The notes under the pieces: generated by a model
Told to the model about the DNA's origin: nothing
What the model saw: the letters and a program-made list of their open reading frames with translations, nothing else
The model's database searches: none
Position numbers and translations under genes: made by a program
NCBI GenBank assembly: GCA_018263395.1
Contig: JAANXF010000013.1
Coordinates: forward strand, 1-64,000
DNA length: 64,000 nt
Reading direction: 5' to 3'
Source of the DNA: Methanonatronarchaeales archaeon
GTDB taxonomy: Archaea; Halobacteriota; Methanonatronarchaeia; JAANXF01
In this document: positions 1-8,475 of the stretch, in pieces
Position numbering within the stretch: position 1 is the first letter of the stretch
Layout of the letters: the number at the start of each line of letters is the position of its first letter

Positions 1-55
1 GGAAAATGCCTCGGGAAAGACTAATGTTTACCGCTTACCAACAGGCAGGCCGGTG

Positions 56-126
56 GCGCCGATGGTCTAGCGGTATGACTCAGCCTTGCCAAGGCTGTAG
101 CCCGGGTTCAAATCCCGGTCGGCGCA
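56..126 (+). tRNA. tRNA-Gly (anticodon GCC)
   Basis: A full cloverleaf can be drawn. The 7-bp acceptor pairs GCGCCGA with TCGGCGC and the discriminator base is A. The anticodon stem CAGCC/GGCTG encloses the loop TTGCCAA, giving anticodon GCC. The T arm is CCGGG/CCCGG around TTCAAAT. CCA is not encoded. It forms the left edge of an AT-richer accessory stretch, a common place for integration. Confidence 0.95.
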
Positions 127-304
127 TGCCCATAAAAGGTTTTATTCGTAAAATCCGTATTAGATGGTGGAAACCCCGCTCGTCGTCTGATACCTTCATA
201 TTCTCTTCACCTCTTCAATTTTTGGGTAACGAAGATCTTCTTCGTTTGCTGCATAATTTTCAAAGACTGAGATTCCGATACCGACCTAGAGGTTCCTGCC
301 TTTT

Positions 305-883
305 TTACTTAATAACTATCTCGTCTGGGAGATCTATGTAGTCCAGTAATCCTTTCTTCCTGTTTTCCTTCAGGTATTTCAGTATTACCTCCATCCTCTC
401 AGTTGAGAGCTCCCCGTTTACTACGAGGCTGGCTAGGTGGGCGCGGGCCTTTTCCGGGTCCGTTGGGATAGTTCCGCGCCGGGTCTGTTCCTCCAGTTGC
501 TTTATCTCCTCTCTGAGCCTCCCTAGCTCAAGTCTGTGGGAGAATTTCCACTGTTGCTTCCCTATTTCTCCGTCCGGATTTCTTTCTCTTGCTGCGTAGA
601 TGTAGCCCGACTTGAGCTGGATGGGCAGTTTTTTGAAGCTCTCCTCTGAAACGGGTTTTTCGAGGTCGGAGAAGCCTTTCACGGTCTTCCAGGACCGGGT
701 TCCCTGTTTCCGGTGCACTACCTCGTACCTCACGCTTGACGACTCACGTATTCTCCGCTTCAACCCTTTGATCGCTCTGGTGACCGGTCCTTGGGATCTG
801 CTGCATCCCTTCCTGCGATGCCCTCCCAGTGCCTGCTTGGAGTCGAACCCATCACCGCAATCTTTGCAGGTGTACCCTGTCAT
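305..883 (-). CDS. C2H2-like zinc-finger protein with coiled-coil C-terminus
   Basis: The track ORF starts further upstream, but the ATG giving MTGYTCKDC is the more sensible start because the finger begins there. The finger reads CKDCGDGFDSKQALGGH followed by HRRKGC, so the ligands are C-x2-C-x12-H-x4-C, a CCHC variant of the C2H2 fold. A basic linker follows, and after about residue 125 there is a charged helical region (LEEQTRRG). It may bind DNA or RNA; no target can be named. It is AT-richer than the core genes and lies alone after tRNA-Gly, consistent with an acquired gene. Single short fingers of this kind are frequent in archaeal plasmids and viruses (family knowledge), so an element origin is plausible but not shown. 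Confidence 0.7.
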   Translation of the reverse strand: MTGYTCKDCGDGFDSKQALGGHRRKGCSRSQGPVTRAIKGLKRRIRESSSVRYEVVHRKQGTRSWKTVKGFSDLEKPVSEESFKKLPIQLKSGYIYAARERNPDGEIGKQQWKFSHRLELGRLREEIKQLEEQTRRGTIPTDPEKARAHLASLVVNGELSTERMEVILKYLKENRKKGLLDYIDLPDEIVIK

Positions 884-1468
884 CCGGTAGTAGAGGTACA
901 CAGGGAAAGAAGTTAAAATGTTTCCTGGGTCTTCCCCTCTCCCCGAACCTTGTAACCCGGGTCTTGGTGTGTGGAGGCGGGTCGCCATGTGGTGCTCGTA
1001 GCACCGCTTCGCCGCTAACTAAGCACCACTAACCCATCGGCTCTCCGCCGCTTCCCTCCCGGTTAAGCACCACTACCCCGCCACCGGCTTACCACCTCCA
1101 AGAAGGCCTAAGCCTTCCAGCTCCTGAAAGGCCTAAACCACTCTAGATTCGGCGAATCAATTCAAGGTCCGAACTCCTCATCACGGGTCCATAGCGACAG
1201 CAGCCTCATAGTCTCCGTCCCCGGCAGTCGGTCCAAGGAGATTTTTCGCATGAATTTCGGAGCAGCCGAGTCTCGTGAAGAGGCAGTGTACGGGGCGAGT
1301 AGGCCGGGGTACCCCTCGCCATCGATGATCAGCCAGCGAGAGGTCGAGGTGTGGATACGACGCACGAAAGAGCTCGGTATCCGTCGGGTGTGACCGCTTC
1401 GAAATACTCTCGGCCAGTCTATTGCCAATTAGATATCTCACTGCTAAGCGATAGGGAGCTTATAAGTG
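884..1468. other. Intergenic stretch with short direct repeat
   Basis: No convincing gene. Two overlapping minus-strand ORFs (1162-1428 and 1181-1441) have no recognisable motif and compete for the same DNA. The unit TAAGCACCACTA occurs near 1020 and 1064, about 44 bases apart, and related TAGCACCGC is at about 1000. The right part (1430-1468) is AT-rich and may hold the end of the lipoprotein transcript. Confidence 0.4.
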
Positions 1469-3343
1469 CTAACCGATAGGGAAAGTATATTCAATTTTTT
1501 TCTCTTTTCCATTTCCGTAGAACACGCGATATTTGGCCCTCGCTTCGCCGTCGCTATTTATCGAATTAGCATCGTCGTATCCTATAGTAAACTCTACATG
1601 TTCGGTTGAACGTTCACCAGATCCAAGATCGCCAACACTTTTCTCTAAATAGTTGTGGCCGTTGATTTCAATCCGCTCTCCCCCTAATGTAAAGAGCTCA
1701 AGCCTGACCTGGACATCCTCCGCCGTCTGCTCCCCTGTATTCGTAATTGAGGATTCCCCCCATACTGAAACTGAAAAGACGTTTAAGCTGTAATCTACAT
1801 TGTTTATGCCTAGGTCGAAGTCTGGAGGTTTCGGGGTTCTGCTCGCTTCTGCCTCTTCTTTCTCTTCCTTTTTTATTTCTGCGGCTGGTACTTTGGCTGA
1901 AAGTCCCTCGAATTCTAGTGGTTCGATATCCGGGTTCTGGGGAGGTTTATAGGAGAGACTGACTTCACGGATATCTATTTGAGCAGGGCTTGAGATGGAG
2001 ACACTGGATGGGGCACCATTTTTGTTGCTGGTAGCTGATTTGAATTTATCGTAGAGAAAACTTGAGATGCGGAGTAAGGGGTTTGACTGTATCTTCTCCT
2101 GAATCCTTTTCGCCTCATCTTGGGCCTCTATTTGTGCCTCTTCCGATAGCTGTATAGACTCGCTGTACTCTCCTGTCTGTAGTTTTTCCTTGGCTAGTTG
2201 AAGGGTGTTCGCCGGTTTCGAGATGTCGGCATCTACGAAAAGTGTTGATTCAGATTCCGCTTTGGCTATTTCGGATTCCGCACTAGTTATGCTATCCAGA
2301 GCGTCTAGAGCTGCATCTACTTCCTCTGACGCCTGCTCTAGCTCTTTTTTAGGGCTTCTGTCATGGGTGAGGTCTTCGGATGCCTTATCGAGGGTTTCTT
2401 CGAGGGATACGAGCGTCAGGTTGTACTTGTTGGATACGGTTTGAGTGAATCCACGGTACTTGGATATCTGTTCGGTCTGTTGTGCCTGTAGAAGGGATTG
2501 TTCGACGGCTCCGTACTCTCCGATATTTAGGCTTTGATGGGCTTTGTCGATGAAAGGTTTGGATGGTGCGGAGGTCAATCGGCTTTCAATCGTTTCAATC
2601 TCGTTTCTGGCCTCGGCATTCTTCCCTGCTGTAACGGCCTTCTCCTGGATGTTTCCAGATTTCTCGATTACTTTTTTGGCTTCATTACTTACCGTGTCGA
2701 ATTGGCGGTTCTGTAGGGAGTCTAAACCGTTATCAATCCCTTCTTTCGCTACCTGAAGCTGGTTTTGGAGGGTAGTGGTATCGGCCCCTGCCTGTTTAGC
2801 AGAGGAGACGTAGGCCGCAGCGATTTGGTACTCTTCGTTTGATTTTTGGAGTTCCTGCTTCGCCTCCTCGATGGCCGTTTCGTACGCCTGCTCCAGCTCT
2901 TGTTTGGATTTCGTGAGGGACCTGTTTACGGAGTTGGCTTTACTTATGACGTCTTCTGATAGTGATAGGGCGCTTAGGTAATCTCCTCTGGAGAGTGAGC
3001 TGTTGATTTTGGTAACTTTTCCTTCGAGTTGTTTAAGGTTCTCCGATGCTGCACCTAGGGTGCTGGAGGGAGTTGAGATATCGACTCCTCTACTGTCGGC
3101 TATCTCGACCTCTCTCACGAGGTGGTCTGCCCTCTGGTTGAGTGTGTATAGGAGGTCTTTCGCTTCCTTTGCACTCTCCTTCGCATCGTCTTTGTAGGGG
3201 CTAGGTGTGGGGCTGGGGGTAGGAGTGGGAGTGAAGGTCTGGTTCTCGTCGACCCCTCCGTCCCCAACACATCCCGAAGTCGATAGGAGTCCGGATATTA
3301 AAAGAAGGGCTAATGCCCATTCTTTCTTCAGTAGTCTACCCAT
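1469..3343 (-). CDS. Secreted coiled-coil lipoprotein with C-terminal beta domain
   Basis: The 624-residue protein begins with basic residues, a hydrophobic stretch and the lipobox-like STSGC, so it should be exported and lipid-anchored at Cys25. A Thr/Pro/Ser spacer (TPTPTPSPTPSP) follows. Residues of about 50 to 430 are long charged helices rich in A, E, K, Q and S, typical of an extended coiled coil. The last 120 residues (from about LGINNVDYSLNVF) look like a CARDB or FxLYD-type beta sandwich of the sort that shapes surface complexes. It lies 28 bases downstream of another surface protein gene on the same strand and the two probably form an operon. I do not recognise a named family for the whole protein. 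Composition is AT-richer than in the core genes. Confidence 0.85.
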   Translation of the reverse strand: MGRLLKKEWALALLLISGLLSTSGCVGDGGVDENQTFTPTPTPSPTPSPYKDDAKESAKEAKDLLYTLNQRADHLVREVEIADSRGVDISTPSSTLGAASENLKQLEGKVTKINSSLSRGDYLSALSLSEDVISKANSVNRSLTKSKQELEQAYETAIEEAKQELQKSNEEYQIAAAYVSSAKQAGADTTTLQNQLQVAKEGIDNGLDSLQNRQFDTVSNEAKKVIEKSGNIQEKAVTAGKNAEARNEIETIESRLTSAPSKPFIDKAHQSLNIGEYGAVEQSLLQAQQTEQISKYRGFTQTVSNKYNLTLVSLEETLDKASEDLTHDRSPKKELEQASEEVDAALDALDSITSAESEIAKAESESTLFVDADISKPANTLQLAKEKLQTGEYSESIQLSEEAQIEAQDEAKRIQEKIQSNPLLRISSFLYDKFKSATSNKNGAPSSVSISSPAQIDIREVSLSYKPPQNPDIEPLEFEGLSAKVPAAEIKKEEKEEAEASRTPKPPDFDLGINNVDYSLNVFSVSVWGESSITNTGEQTAEDVQVRLELFTLGGERIEINGHNYLEKSVGDLGSGERSTEHVEFTIGYDDANSINSDGEARAKYRVFYGNGKEKKIEYTFPIG

Positions 3344-3371
3344 CCATGGGTTAGATTCGATCCTTGGGCGT

Positions 3372-4061
3372 TTATTTAAATCTCTCCCTTAAGAGGTAGG
3401 CAAGCCCGATTAGTGCGGTGGAGCTGGTTATACCTAGGAATCCGGGGCTTTGTAGTTCCTCCAGCAGTACTCTTAGGACTACTTTTGTAACTGCCACAAT
3501 TACTTCTTCCTCCCAGCCCTGGGGACTGATTTCGCCAGGTCTTCCTCCGTTAACAGGTGCTTTGGCTTTAATCTCTGTGGTGTAGGTGGTTGGAGGTGCG
3601 TTCTCCGGTACCCGGAAGGTTATTGGGGCTTCTATCGGGGGAACCATGTCCTCCGTGATGAAGTAGTCGTAACTGGATGTTCTTGACTGTCCTAGTCCTT
3701 CCGCTTTGAGCTCTATTTTGACTGGGCCGGTCCAATCAACTGGTTCCCAGTCCAGCGTAACGTGGTACGTGACCTGTTCGCCGCCGATGGCCTCTATCTC
3801 CTTTGGCTCAACTGTGATGTCGAGTTCTTGAAGTTTCGAAATGGGTTTAGGAACTTCAGGGGTGTTAGTCGGAACCCTAATTGTGGGAACCTCTGTAGGA
3901 ACTTCAGGGGTGTTAGTCGGAACCCTGAATGAGGGTGATGTCGTCATGTCGACTTTCTGGCCAGCTTCCAGGACGGAGGGTACCTGGATCTCTCTGGTGG
4001 TCTGTGCTCCGGTGGCTGGTGTTATCCTTATTATGGCGGGGTCGCCGGGGGTTTTCTGCAC
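3372..4061 (-). CDS. Membrane-anchored surface protein, possibly 5'-truncated
   Basis: 229 residues. Residues 45 to 72 hold two copies of RVPTNTPEVP separated by TEVPTI, which looks like an extracellular spacer. A beta-rich domain (about 75 to 185) resembles archaeal immunoglobulin-like surface domains. A hydrophobic segment (GITSSTALIGLAYLL) and a basic tail (RERFK) make a C-terminal membrane anchor. There is no signal peptide, which is odd for such a protein. The GTG start is directly preceded by an in-frame TAG, so the 5' end may have been lost or frameshifted. It is upstream of the lipoprotein gene on the same strand. Confidence 0.65.
   Translation of the reverse strand: MQKTPGDPAIIRITPATGAQTTREIQVPSVLEAGQKVDMTTSPSFRVPTNTPEVPTEVPTIRVPTNTPEVPKPISKLQELDITVEPKEIEAIGGEQVTYHVTLDWEPVDWTGPVKIELKAEGLGQSRTSSYDYFITEDMVPPIEAPITFRVPENAPPTTYTTEIKAKAPVNGGRPGEISPQGWEEEVIVAVTKVVLRVLLEELQSPGFLGITSSTALIGLAYLLRERFK
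3848..3926. repeat. 31-bp direct repeat inside surface-protein gene
   Basis: TAGGAACTTCAGGGGTGTTA and the following bases occur identically at 3848-3878 and 3896-3926. The repeat encodes the duplicated RVPTNTPEVP spacer. Nucleotide-level identity implies a recent duplication. Confidence 0.85.
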
Positions 4062-4281
4062 CTACACCCCTCTTTCGGGGCGGCGAAACACCGGGTGACC
4101 CAGGTTTTATCGCTGTGCGGCGCCGCGTTTTTTCGGGAAAAGCTCCCGCGCGTCGTAATATAAGCTATGTGTCAAATTCTTCAATTTCCCTGTTTTCCTT
4201 GATTTTCCTCGATACATAGGGTCACGCGTGAGACTATAAGGTACGTGTCCAGGTCTTCCAAACCTTTCAAACCTTCCGTGA

Positions 4282-4728
4282 TCGTCAAAGGATGAGCTGG
4301 ACGAGCTGGATATACTGAACAGCACCCTGGCGGACTACGAGGACCTCAGGGAGGAGGTCCGCGGCATGGAGGCGGGGAGGGAGAAGGCGGAGCTGCGTAT
4401 GGAGCTGACGGAGAAGGAGCTGCAGAGGCAGTACCAGCGCGAGCTCTCCTCGAAGCAACAGATGAGCGACTACGCCACGGTCGAGGTCCGGATAAGGCAG
4501 CGAAAGTCCGTCGCCGTCACGCCCGACAACGTCTGGAACCGCGTGAAGGAGCGCGTTAAGCGGATGCTCGACAACCTCGTCACCATTGCCATAGAGACCT
4601 TCGCCGGAGGAATCGAGCTACTCTTCCGAACAGTCCAGGCCATAATCTACCTCGCCATAATCGCCGTACCGGTCGCCGCGGCCTACAGGCTCGGGCGGGA
4701 GGTCTACAGGCGGTACGGGGAGGGGTGA
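4282..4728 (+). pseudogene. DUF4349-like membrane protein, 5'-truncated
   Basis: In the frame of the track ORF the coding pattern runs upstream to an in-frame TGA at 4279, with DELDELDILNSTLADYEDL before the first ATG. The sequence has the late features of DUF4349 proteins: a charged coiled coil, the DYATVEVRIRQRK strand, and a C-terminal hydrophobic segment (IIYLAIIAVPVAAAY) before a basic tail. DUF4349 proteins normally have an N-terminal signal or TM and a longer domain, all missing here. The base composition switches to GC-rich exactly where the reading frame begins (about 4290), so the 5' part was probably removed by the event that installed the island on the left. Confidence 0.6.
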
Positions 4729-4734
4729 GTCGGG

Positions 4735-5388
4735 TTGGGCGAACTCGTCGTGTACTGTGCGGATGTCGGGTCGATAAAAAGCGGTAATTTCGGGTGGGCA
4801 AGAGAGGGACCGGATACTTCTGGACAAAGCGAAATCGAGGATAATTCCAGTGACATCGACACCCTTGTTGAAGGTGTCGTAAGCGACCTGAACGAGGGTC
4901 GAAAGGTCGCGCTCGGGTTCGAGTGCCCGCTCTACGTCCCGGTGCGTGATGAGCCTGAGGACCTTACATCCCAGCGTGAGGAGGAAGAGGGGTCAGGGAG
5001 GCCTTGGTCTGCTGGAGCAGGGGCCGCGGTCCTCGGAGTTGGTCTCGTCGAGGCGAGGTATGTTCTTGATAAGGTTTGGAATGCTGTACCTGATGATGTC
5101 GAGCCGCACCTGAAATTAGAGCTGTTCCAAGATTCTGAGGGTCCGAGCATGTTGCTTTGGGAAGCGATGGTCACTGGAGATGCGAAGTCCGGTTCGGAAG
5201 AACATGGGCACGTGGAGGATGCCCGTACCGCTGTCGATGAATTCCTCAACACTTACCCTGACTTAGACCTATCCGAGGAGGATGCGAGGGAAGGTGTCCA
5301 CTCTCTCATTGGGAGCGTTCTAATGCGAACAGGGTGGACACAGAATCAGCGCTTTCTGGAGCAGCCCTGTCCGTTCGTCAAACCTTGA
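4735..5388 (+). CDS. Predicted RNase H-like protein (DUF429-type), uncharacterised
   Basis: 217 residues from a TTG start 6 bases after the DUF4349 remnant. The N-terminus VYCADVGSIKSGNFGWAR gives a beta strand carrying an Asp followed by a turn, as in RNase H-fold nucleases of the DUF429 kind. GFECPLYVPV supplies a second acidic strand, and LWEAMV and EDARTAVDEF continue the fold. A hydrolase or nuclease role is inference from the fold only. It is slightly less GC-rich than the oxidoreductase that follows convergently. Confidence 0.65.
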   Translation: MGELVVYCADVGSIKSGNFGWAREGPDTSGQSEIEDNSSDIDTLVEGVVSDLNEGRKVALGFECPLYVPVRDEPEDLTSQREEEEGSGRPWSAGAGAAVLGVGLVEARYVLDKVWNAVPDDVEPHLKLELFQDSEGPSMLLWEAMVTGDAKSGSEEHGHVEDARTAVDEFLNTYPDLDLSEEDAREGVHSLIGSVLMRTGWTQNQRFLEQPCPFVKP

Positions 5389-5397
5389 CCTGGGCGA

Positions 5398-6345
5398 CTA
5401 GACGAACTCCGGCGCCACCTCGTCGATGAACCGCTCGATGGTCTCCCCATCGTTCCCCGGGACGCGGAAGATGTAGAGGTCCGCGCCGAGGTCCCGGAAA
5501 TCCTCGACGGTGGCGGCCACGTGCTCCGGTGTACCTACGGCTCCGCGGTACTCGTCCCTCGCCGGAACCGGAGCGGCTCTGTCGCTCATCATAGCCTCGT
5601 AGGCGTCGTGTGCCTCGTCCTCGGTGTCCCGTATCACCGCGACGTTGGCGACGGTCTTCTCGATGTCGTCGTAGTTCCGACCCACGTCGTCGCAGTGCTC
5701 CTGCAGTACGGAGAGCTTGTGGGCGTACTCCTCCGGGTGCGAGAAGACGTTCCACGCGTCCGCCTCTTTGGCCGTCGCTTTTAGGGTCAGCTGCTCCCCT
5801 CCACCGCCCACGAGGACCGGGGGGTGCGGGTCCTGCACCGGTTTCGGGGAGAGCACCAGGTCCTCGACGGAGTAGTGCTCCCCGTCGTAGCTCACCGGGT
5901 TCTCCGCGGTCCACGTCTCTTTGATGAGGCGGACGGCGTCCTCCATCTGCGATATGCGGGTGGCGTCGTCGGGGTACTCTATGCCGTAGCCCTCGTACTC
6001 GTCCTGGAACCAGCCCGCGCCGATGCCGAGGACGGCCCGGCCACCCGAGATGTGGTCGAGGTCGGTGACGAGCTTGCCGAGCAGCGCCGGGTTGCGGTAG
6101 TGGACGCAGGTGACGAGGGCCCCGAGCCTCATCTCCTGCGTCAGGGCGGCGACGGCGGGAAGCATCGAGTAGCAGGTGAAGAAGTGGTCATCAGGCTGCC
6201 CGACGTACGGAATCTGCCAGAGGTGGTCCATGAGGCTGAACCAGTCGAAGCCGGCGGCCTCGACGCGGTGCGCCGTCTCTCTCACCGACTCCAGCATATC
6301 CGTCCCGGTGTCCTCGAAGGAGGTGTAGTGGTAGCCGAAGTTCAT
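5398..6345 (-). CDS. Luciferase-like (LLM) F420- or flavin-dependent oxidoreductase
   Basis: From the preferred start MNFGYHYTSFED the protein has 315 residues, the usual size for the bacterial luciferase-like TIM-barrel family. Hallmarks are LESVRETAHRVEAAGFDWF, the SLMDHLW loop, the strand LGALVTCVHYRNPALLGK, and GRAVLGIGAGWF. Many archaeal members use coenzyme F420, and this window carries cofD and cofE, so F420 use is plausible. The substrate cannot be told. The longer track start MGPARFIAAMNF lacks any family similarity in its first nine residues. It is transcribed alone toward the RNase H-like gene. Confidence 0.9.
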   Translation of the reverse strand: MNFGYHYTSFEDTGTDMLESVRETAHRVEAAGFDWFSLMDHLWQIPYVGQPDDHFFTCYSMLPAVAALTQEMRLGALVTCVHYRNPALLGKLVTDLDHISGGRAVLGIGAGWFQDEYEGYGIEYPDDATRISQMEDAVRLIKETWTAENPVSYDGEHYSVEDLVLSPKPVQDPHPPVLVGGGGEQLTLKATAKEADAWNVFSHPEEYAHKLSVLQEHCDDVGRNYDDIEKTVANVAVIRDTEDEAHDAYEAMMSDRAAPVPARDEYRGAVGTPEHVAATVEDFRDLGADLYIFRVPGNDGETIERFIDEVAPEFV

Positions 6346-6383
6346 CGCGGCAATGAATCTAGCCGGGCCCAATACAAGGGTTC

Positions 6384-6539
6384 TGGGTCCGACCGGTCGA
6401 AGCCTTCAGCTTCTTGTCTGCAGGCCCCTGAGTGGGTCCGACCGGATTACGAACTGCCCCGGGCCGAGCGTAAGCGAGGGCCGAGGGGTGTAGAATCCGG
6501 AGGACGCACGGAGCGAAGCGGAGTGGGTCCGACCGGATT
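6384..6539. repeat. Partial copies of the tRNA-Val 3' end (att-like)
   Basis: GAGTGGGTCCGACCGGATT covers the 3' end of tRNA-Val at 6521-6539 and is repeated exactly at 6430-6448. A shorter copy, TGGGTCCGACCGG, is at 6384-6396. Direct repeats of a tRNA 3' end next to the gene are what integration and excision leave behind. Confidence 0.75.
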
Positions 6540-6597
6540 CGAACCGGTGATCCTCGCCGTGTAAAGGCGATGTCATGACCGACTAGACCACGGACCC
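6524..6597 (-). tRNA. tRNA-Val (anticodon TAC)
   Basis: On the minus strand the acceptor GGGTCCG pairs with CGGACCC, discriminator A. The anticodon stem TCGCC/GGCGA encloses TTTACAC, anticodon TAC. The T arm is ACCGG/CCGGT around TTCGAAT. CCA is not encoded. Confidence 0.95.
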
Positions 6598-6639
6598 CGT
6601 GTACCATATTCTCCGTCGGTCGGTAAAGTCTGTTCCGGG

Positions 6640-6798
6640 TCAGGGCTCCAGGTAGTTCGCGGTGTGTCCGCAGACGGTGCAGCGGGACGTCTTCTTGTCC
6701 TCGCAGACGTGTACGACGTGCAGCGTCTCGTCTCCGCAGTCCGGGCAGTGCGCGACCACCTCCTCCTCTCTGCAGGTATCAGTACCGTGCTTATCCAT
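6640..6798 (-). CDS. 52-residue zinc-ribbon protein
   Basis: Too short for the supplied track. The minus strand reads MDKHGTDTCREEEVVAHC and continues to NYLEP before a TGA at 6640-6642. Two CxxC knuckles (CPDC and CTVC, with a further Cys between them) make a rubredoxin-like zinc ribbon. The start lies 2 bases after the stop of the thioredoxin reductase gene, so the two are almost certainly co-transcribed. A redox or regulatory partnership with the reductase is inference. Confidence 0.75.
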   Translation of the reverse strand: MDKHGTDTCREEEVVAHCPDCGDETLHVVHVCEDKKTSRCTVCGHTANYLEP

Positions 6799-6800
6799 CC

Positions 6801-7700
6801 TCACTCCTCCAGGTAGTTCATGGCCGAAATTGCGGCGGATGCTCCGTCCCCGACGGCGGTGGCGGCCTGCTTCATTCCTCCGGCGACGTCCCCGGCGGCG
6901 AAGAACCCGTCGACCGGGGTCTCCATCGAGGGCCTATCGACGCAGACGTAGCCTCTGCCCGTCAGCTCCGCGCCGACGTCGTCGGCGAGCTTGCCCCTGG
7001 GCTCCCTGCCGAACTCCACGAAGACGCCGTCCACCTCGACGCTCCGGTTCTCGCCTCCCGCCTCGAAGTCGAACGCCTCCAGCGAGTCCTCGCCCCTTAG
7101 CGCGGTCGGCTCGACGCCGAGGAACACCTCCACGTTTCCGGCCTCCTCCAGCCGCCTCTCGTATACCCTCTCCGAGCGAAGGGACTCCTCGGTCGATAGC
7201 AGGTATACCCTGGACGCGACCTCCTTCAGCTGGATGGCGGCCTTGGCGGCCCCGTTTCCGAAGCCGACCACCGCTACCGGCTCGTCCCTGTGGGTGGGGC
7301 CGTCGCAGTAGGCGCATAAGGAGAGCCCCCTGTGCTCGAACCGCTCCTCTCCCTCTATCCCTATCGAGCGCGGCTCCGCCCCCGTCGCCAGTATCACCGC
7401 CCGGGCGTCACGGCTCCCCGTCTCCGTATCCAGCGTGAATCCGTCTTCCCTCGACAGCCCCTCGACCCTCGTATCCACGGTCTCAGCACCGTATTGCCGG
7501 GCCTGCTCCAGCATCTCCTCGGCGAGGTCCAGACCCAGCACGCCGTCAGGGTACCCCGGAAAGTTATCGAAGGTCCCTCCCCTCGCCAGCTGGGAGTCGT
7601 ACGCGTCGCCGAAGACCGCCGTCTCCCGGTTTCCCCTGGCCGCGTATACCGCTGCGGTGAGTCCGGCGGGGCCGGCGCCGATGATGGCGACGTCCAGCAC
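6801..7700 (-). CDS. Thioredoxin reductase-like FAD/NAD(P) disulfide reductase
   Basis: 299 residues, normal for low-molecular-weight thioredoxin reductases. The FAD-binding GAGPAGLTAAVYAAR is at the N-terminus, the redox CAYC (CAYCDGP) in the middle, the NAD(P) site VVGFGNGAAKAA next, and the second FAD motif FAAGDVAGG near the end. The protein should pass electrons from NAD(P)H via FAD to a small disulfide protein such as thioredoxin or glutaredoxin. The NAD(P) motif is a less usual GxGNGxA form, so the pyridine donor is uncertain. It heads a two-gene unit with the downstream zinc ribbon. Confidence 0.92.
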   Translation of the reverse strand: MLDVAIIGAGPAGLTAAVYAARGNRETAVFGDAYDSQLARGGTFDNFPGYPDGVLGLDLAEEMLEQARQYGAETVDTRVEGLSREDGFTLDTETGSRDARAVILATGAEPRSIGIEGEERFEHRGLSLCAYCDGPTHRDEPVAVVGFGNGAAKAAIQLKEVASRVYLLSTEESLRSERVYERRLEEAGNVEVFLGVEPTALRGEDSLEAFDFEAGGENRSVEVDGVFVEFGREPRGKLADDVGAELTGRGYVCVDRPSMETPVDGFFAAGDVAGGMKQAATAVGDGASAAISAMNYLEE

Positions 7701-7772
7701 GCTTCGAGTTATCTTCGTGGAGGGGAAAAGGTTTGCGGCAGCCTTTTAGAACTGTGGAGGTATAAGACTCCG

Positions 7773-7846
<74 letters not shown>

Positions 7847-7932
7847 CTCCGCGGTGTAGGGAGGTAATGCGTGGTGCGTGGGGCCGTACGGCTGGACAAA
7901 CGCTTTACCCGTGTGGTGTAAGAATCTCTATC

Positions 7933-8438
7933 GTGATAGTAGGGGACGTTCTCTCGGGGCTCTACGCCGGTGCCGTCGCTGCGTTTCCCAGACTGTTGGC
8001 GGCACTCGCGGTGCTCGCCGTCTCCTACCCCCTGGTCCTCCTCGCCTCGTCGTCGGTTAGGAGGGGACTGGTCACGGCGGGGCGGCACGAGGACGTCGCG
8101 GGTCTCGCCGCACTCCTCGTCAGGCTGTTCCTGTTCCACTCGGCTGCGCTGGCGGTTCTGGCGGTTCTCGGATCTCGCCGCTTCTCTTGGCACCGCCGTC
8201 GGCTTCGTGGGGCTGGGGGTATCATTATGCCCTGAAGGGCGTGATAGGTGACGTTGTGGCGGGTGTCTACCTGCTCAGAGACCCGGACTTCTCAGTGGGT
8301 GACCGCATCGTCACGGGGGAGGGCTTCGGCGAGGTGGTGGACGTGGACCTGAGGAAGACCCGCATCCGCACGGAGGACGGGGACCTGCTCGTCGTTTCGA
8401 ACTCGTCGGTCGACAAGAAGTGGACACGGAAGGAGTAA
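7933..8438 (+). pseudogene. Small MscS-type mechanosensitive channel, two frameshifts
   Basis: Three reading frames must be joined to give one protein. The first part (VIVGDVLSGLYAG..) has three hydrophobic helices. After GGA at 8170-8172 one extra T moves the frame to LAASLGTAVGFVGLGVS, and after TCA at 8222-8224 a second extra T moves it to YALKGVIGDVVAGVYLL. The last part has the MscS pore-lining helix and the start of the beta domain (DPDFSVGDRIVTGEGFGEVVDVDLRKTRI). The protein would relieve osmotic pressure. It is shorter than E. coli MscS. Either two single-base insertions have inactivated it or these are sequencing errors. Confidence 0.75.
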
Positions 8439-8475
8439 TCGCCCAGTTTTTAAGCGCTGAGGGTAAGTTACACGT

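Noticed and set aside
1013-1085. TAAGCACCACTA pair as a CRISPR or origin iteron
   Set aside because: Only two short copies with unequal surroundings.
1162-1441. Two overlapping minus-strand ORFs near the island
   Set aside because: They compete for the same DNA and neither shows a domain, membrane helix or coupling to another gene.
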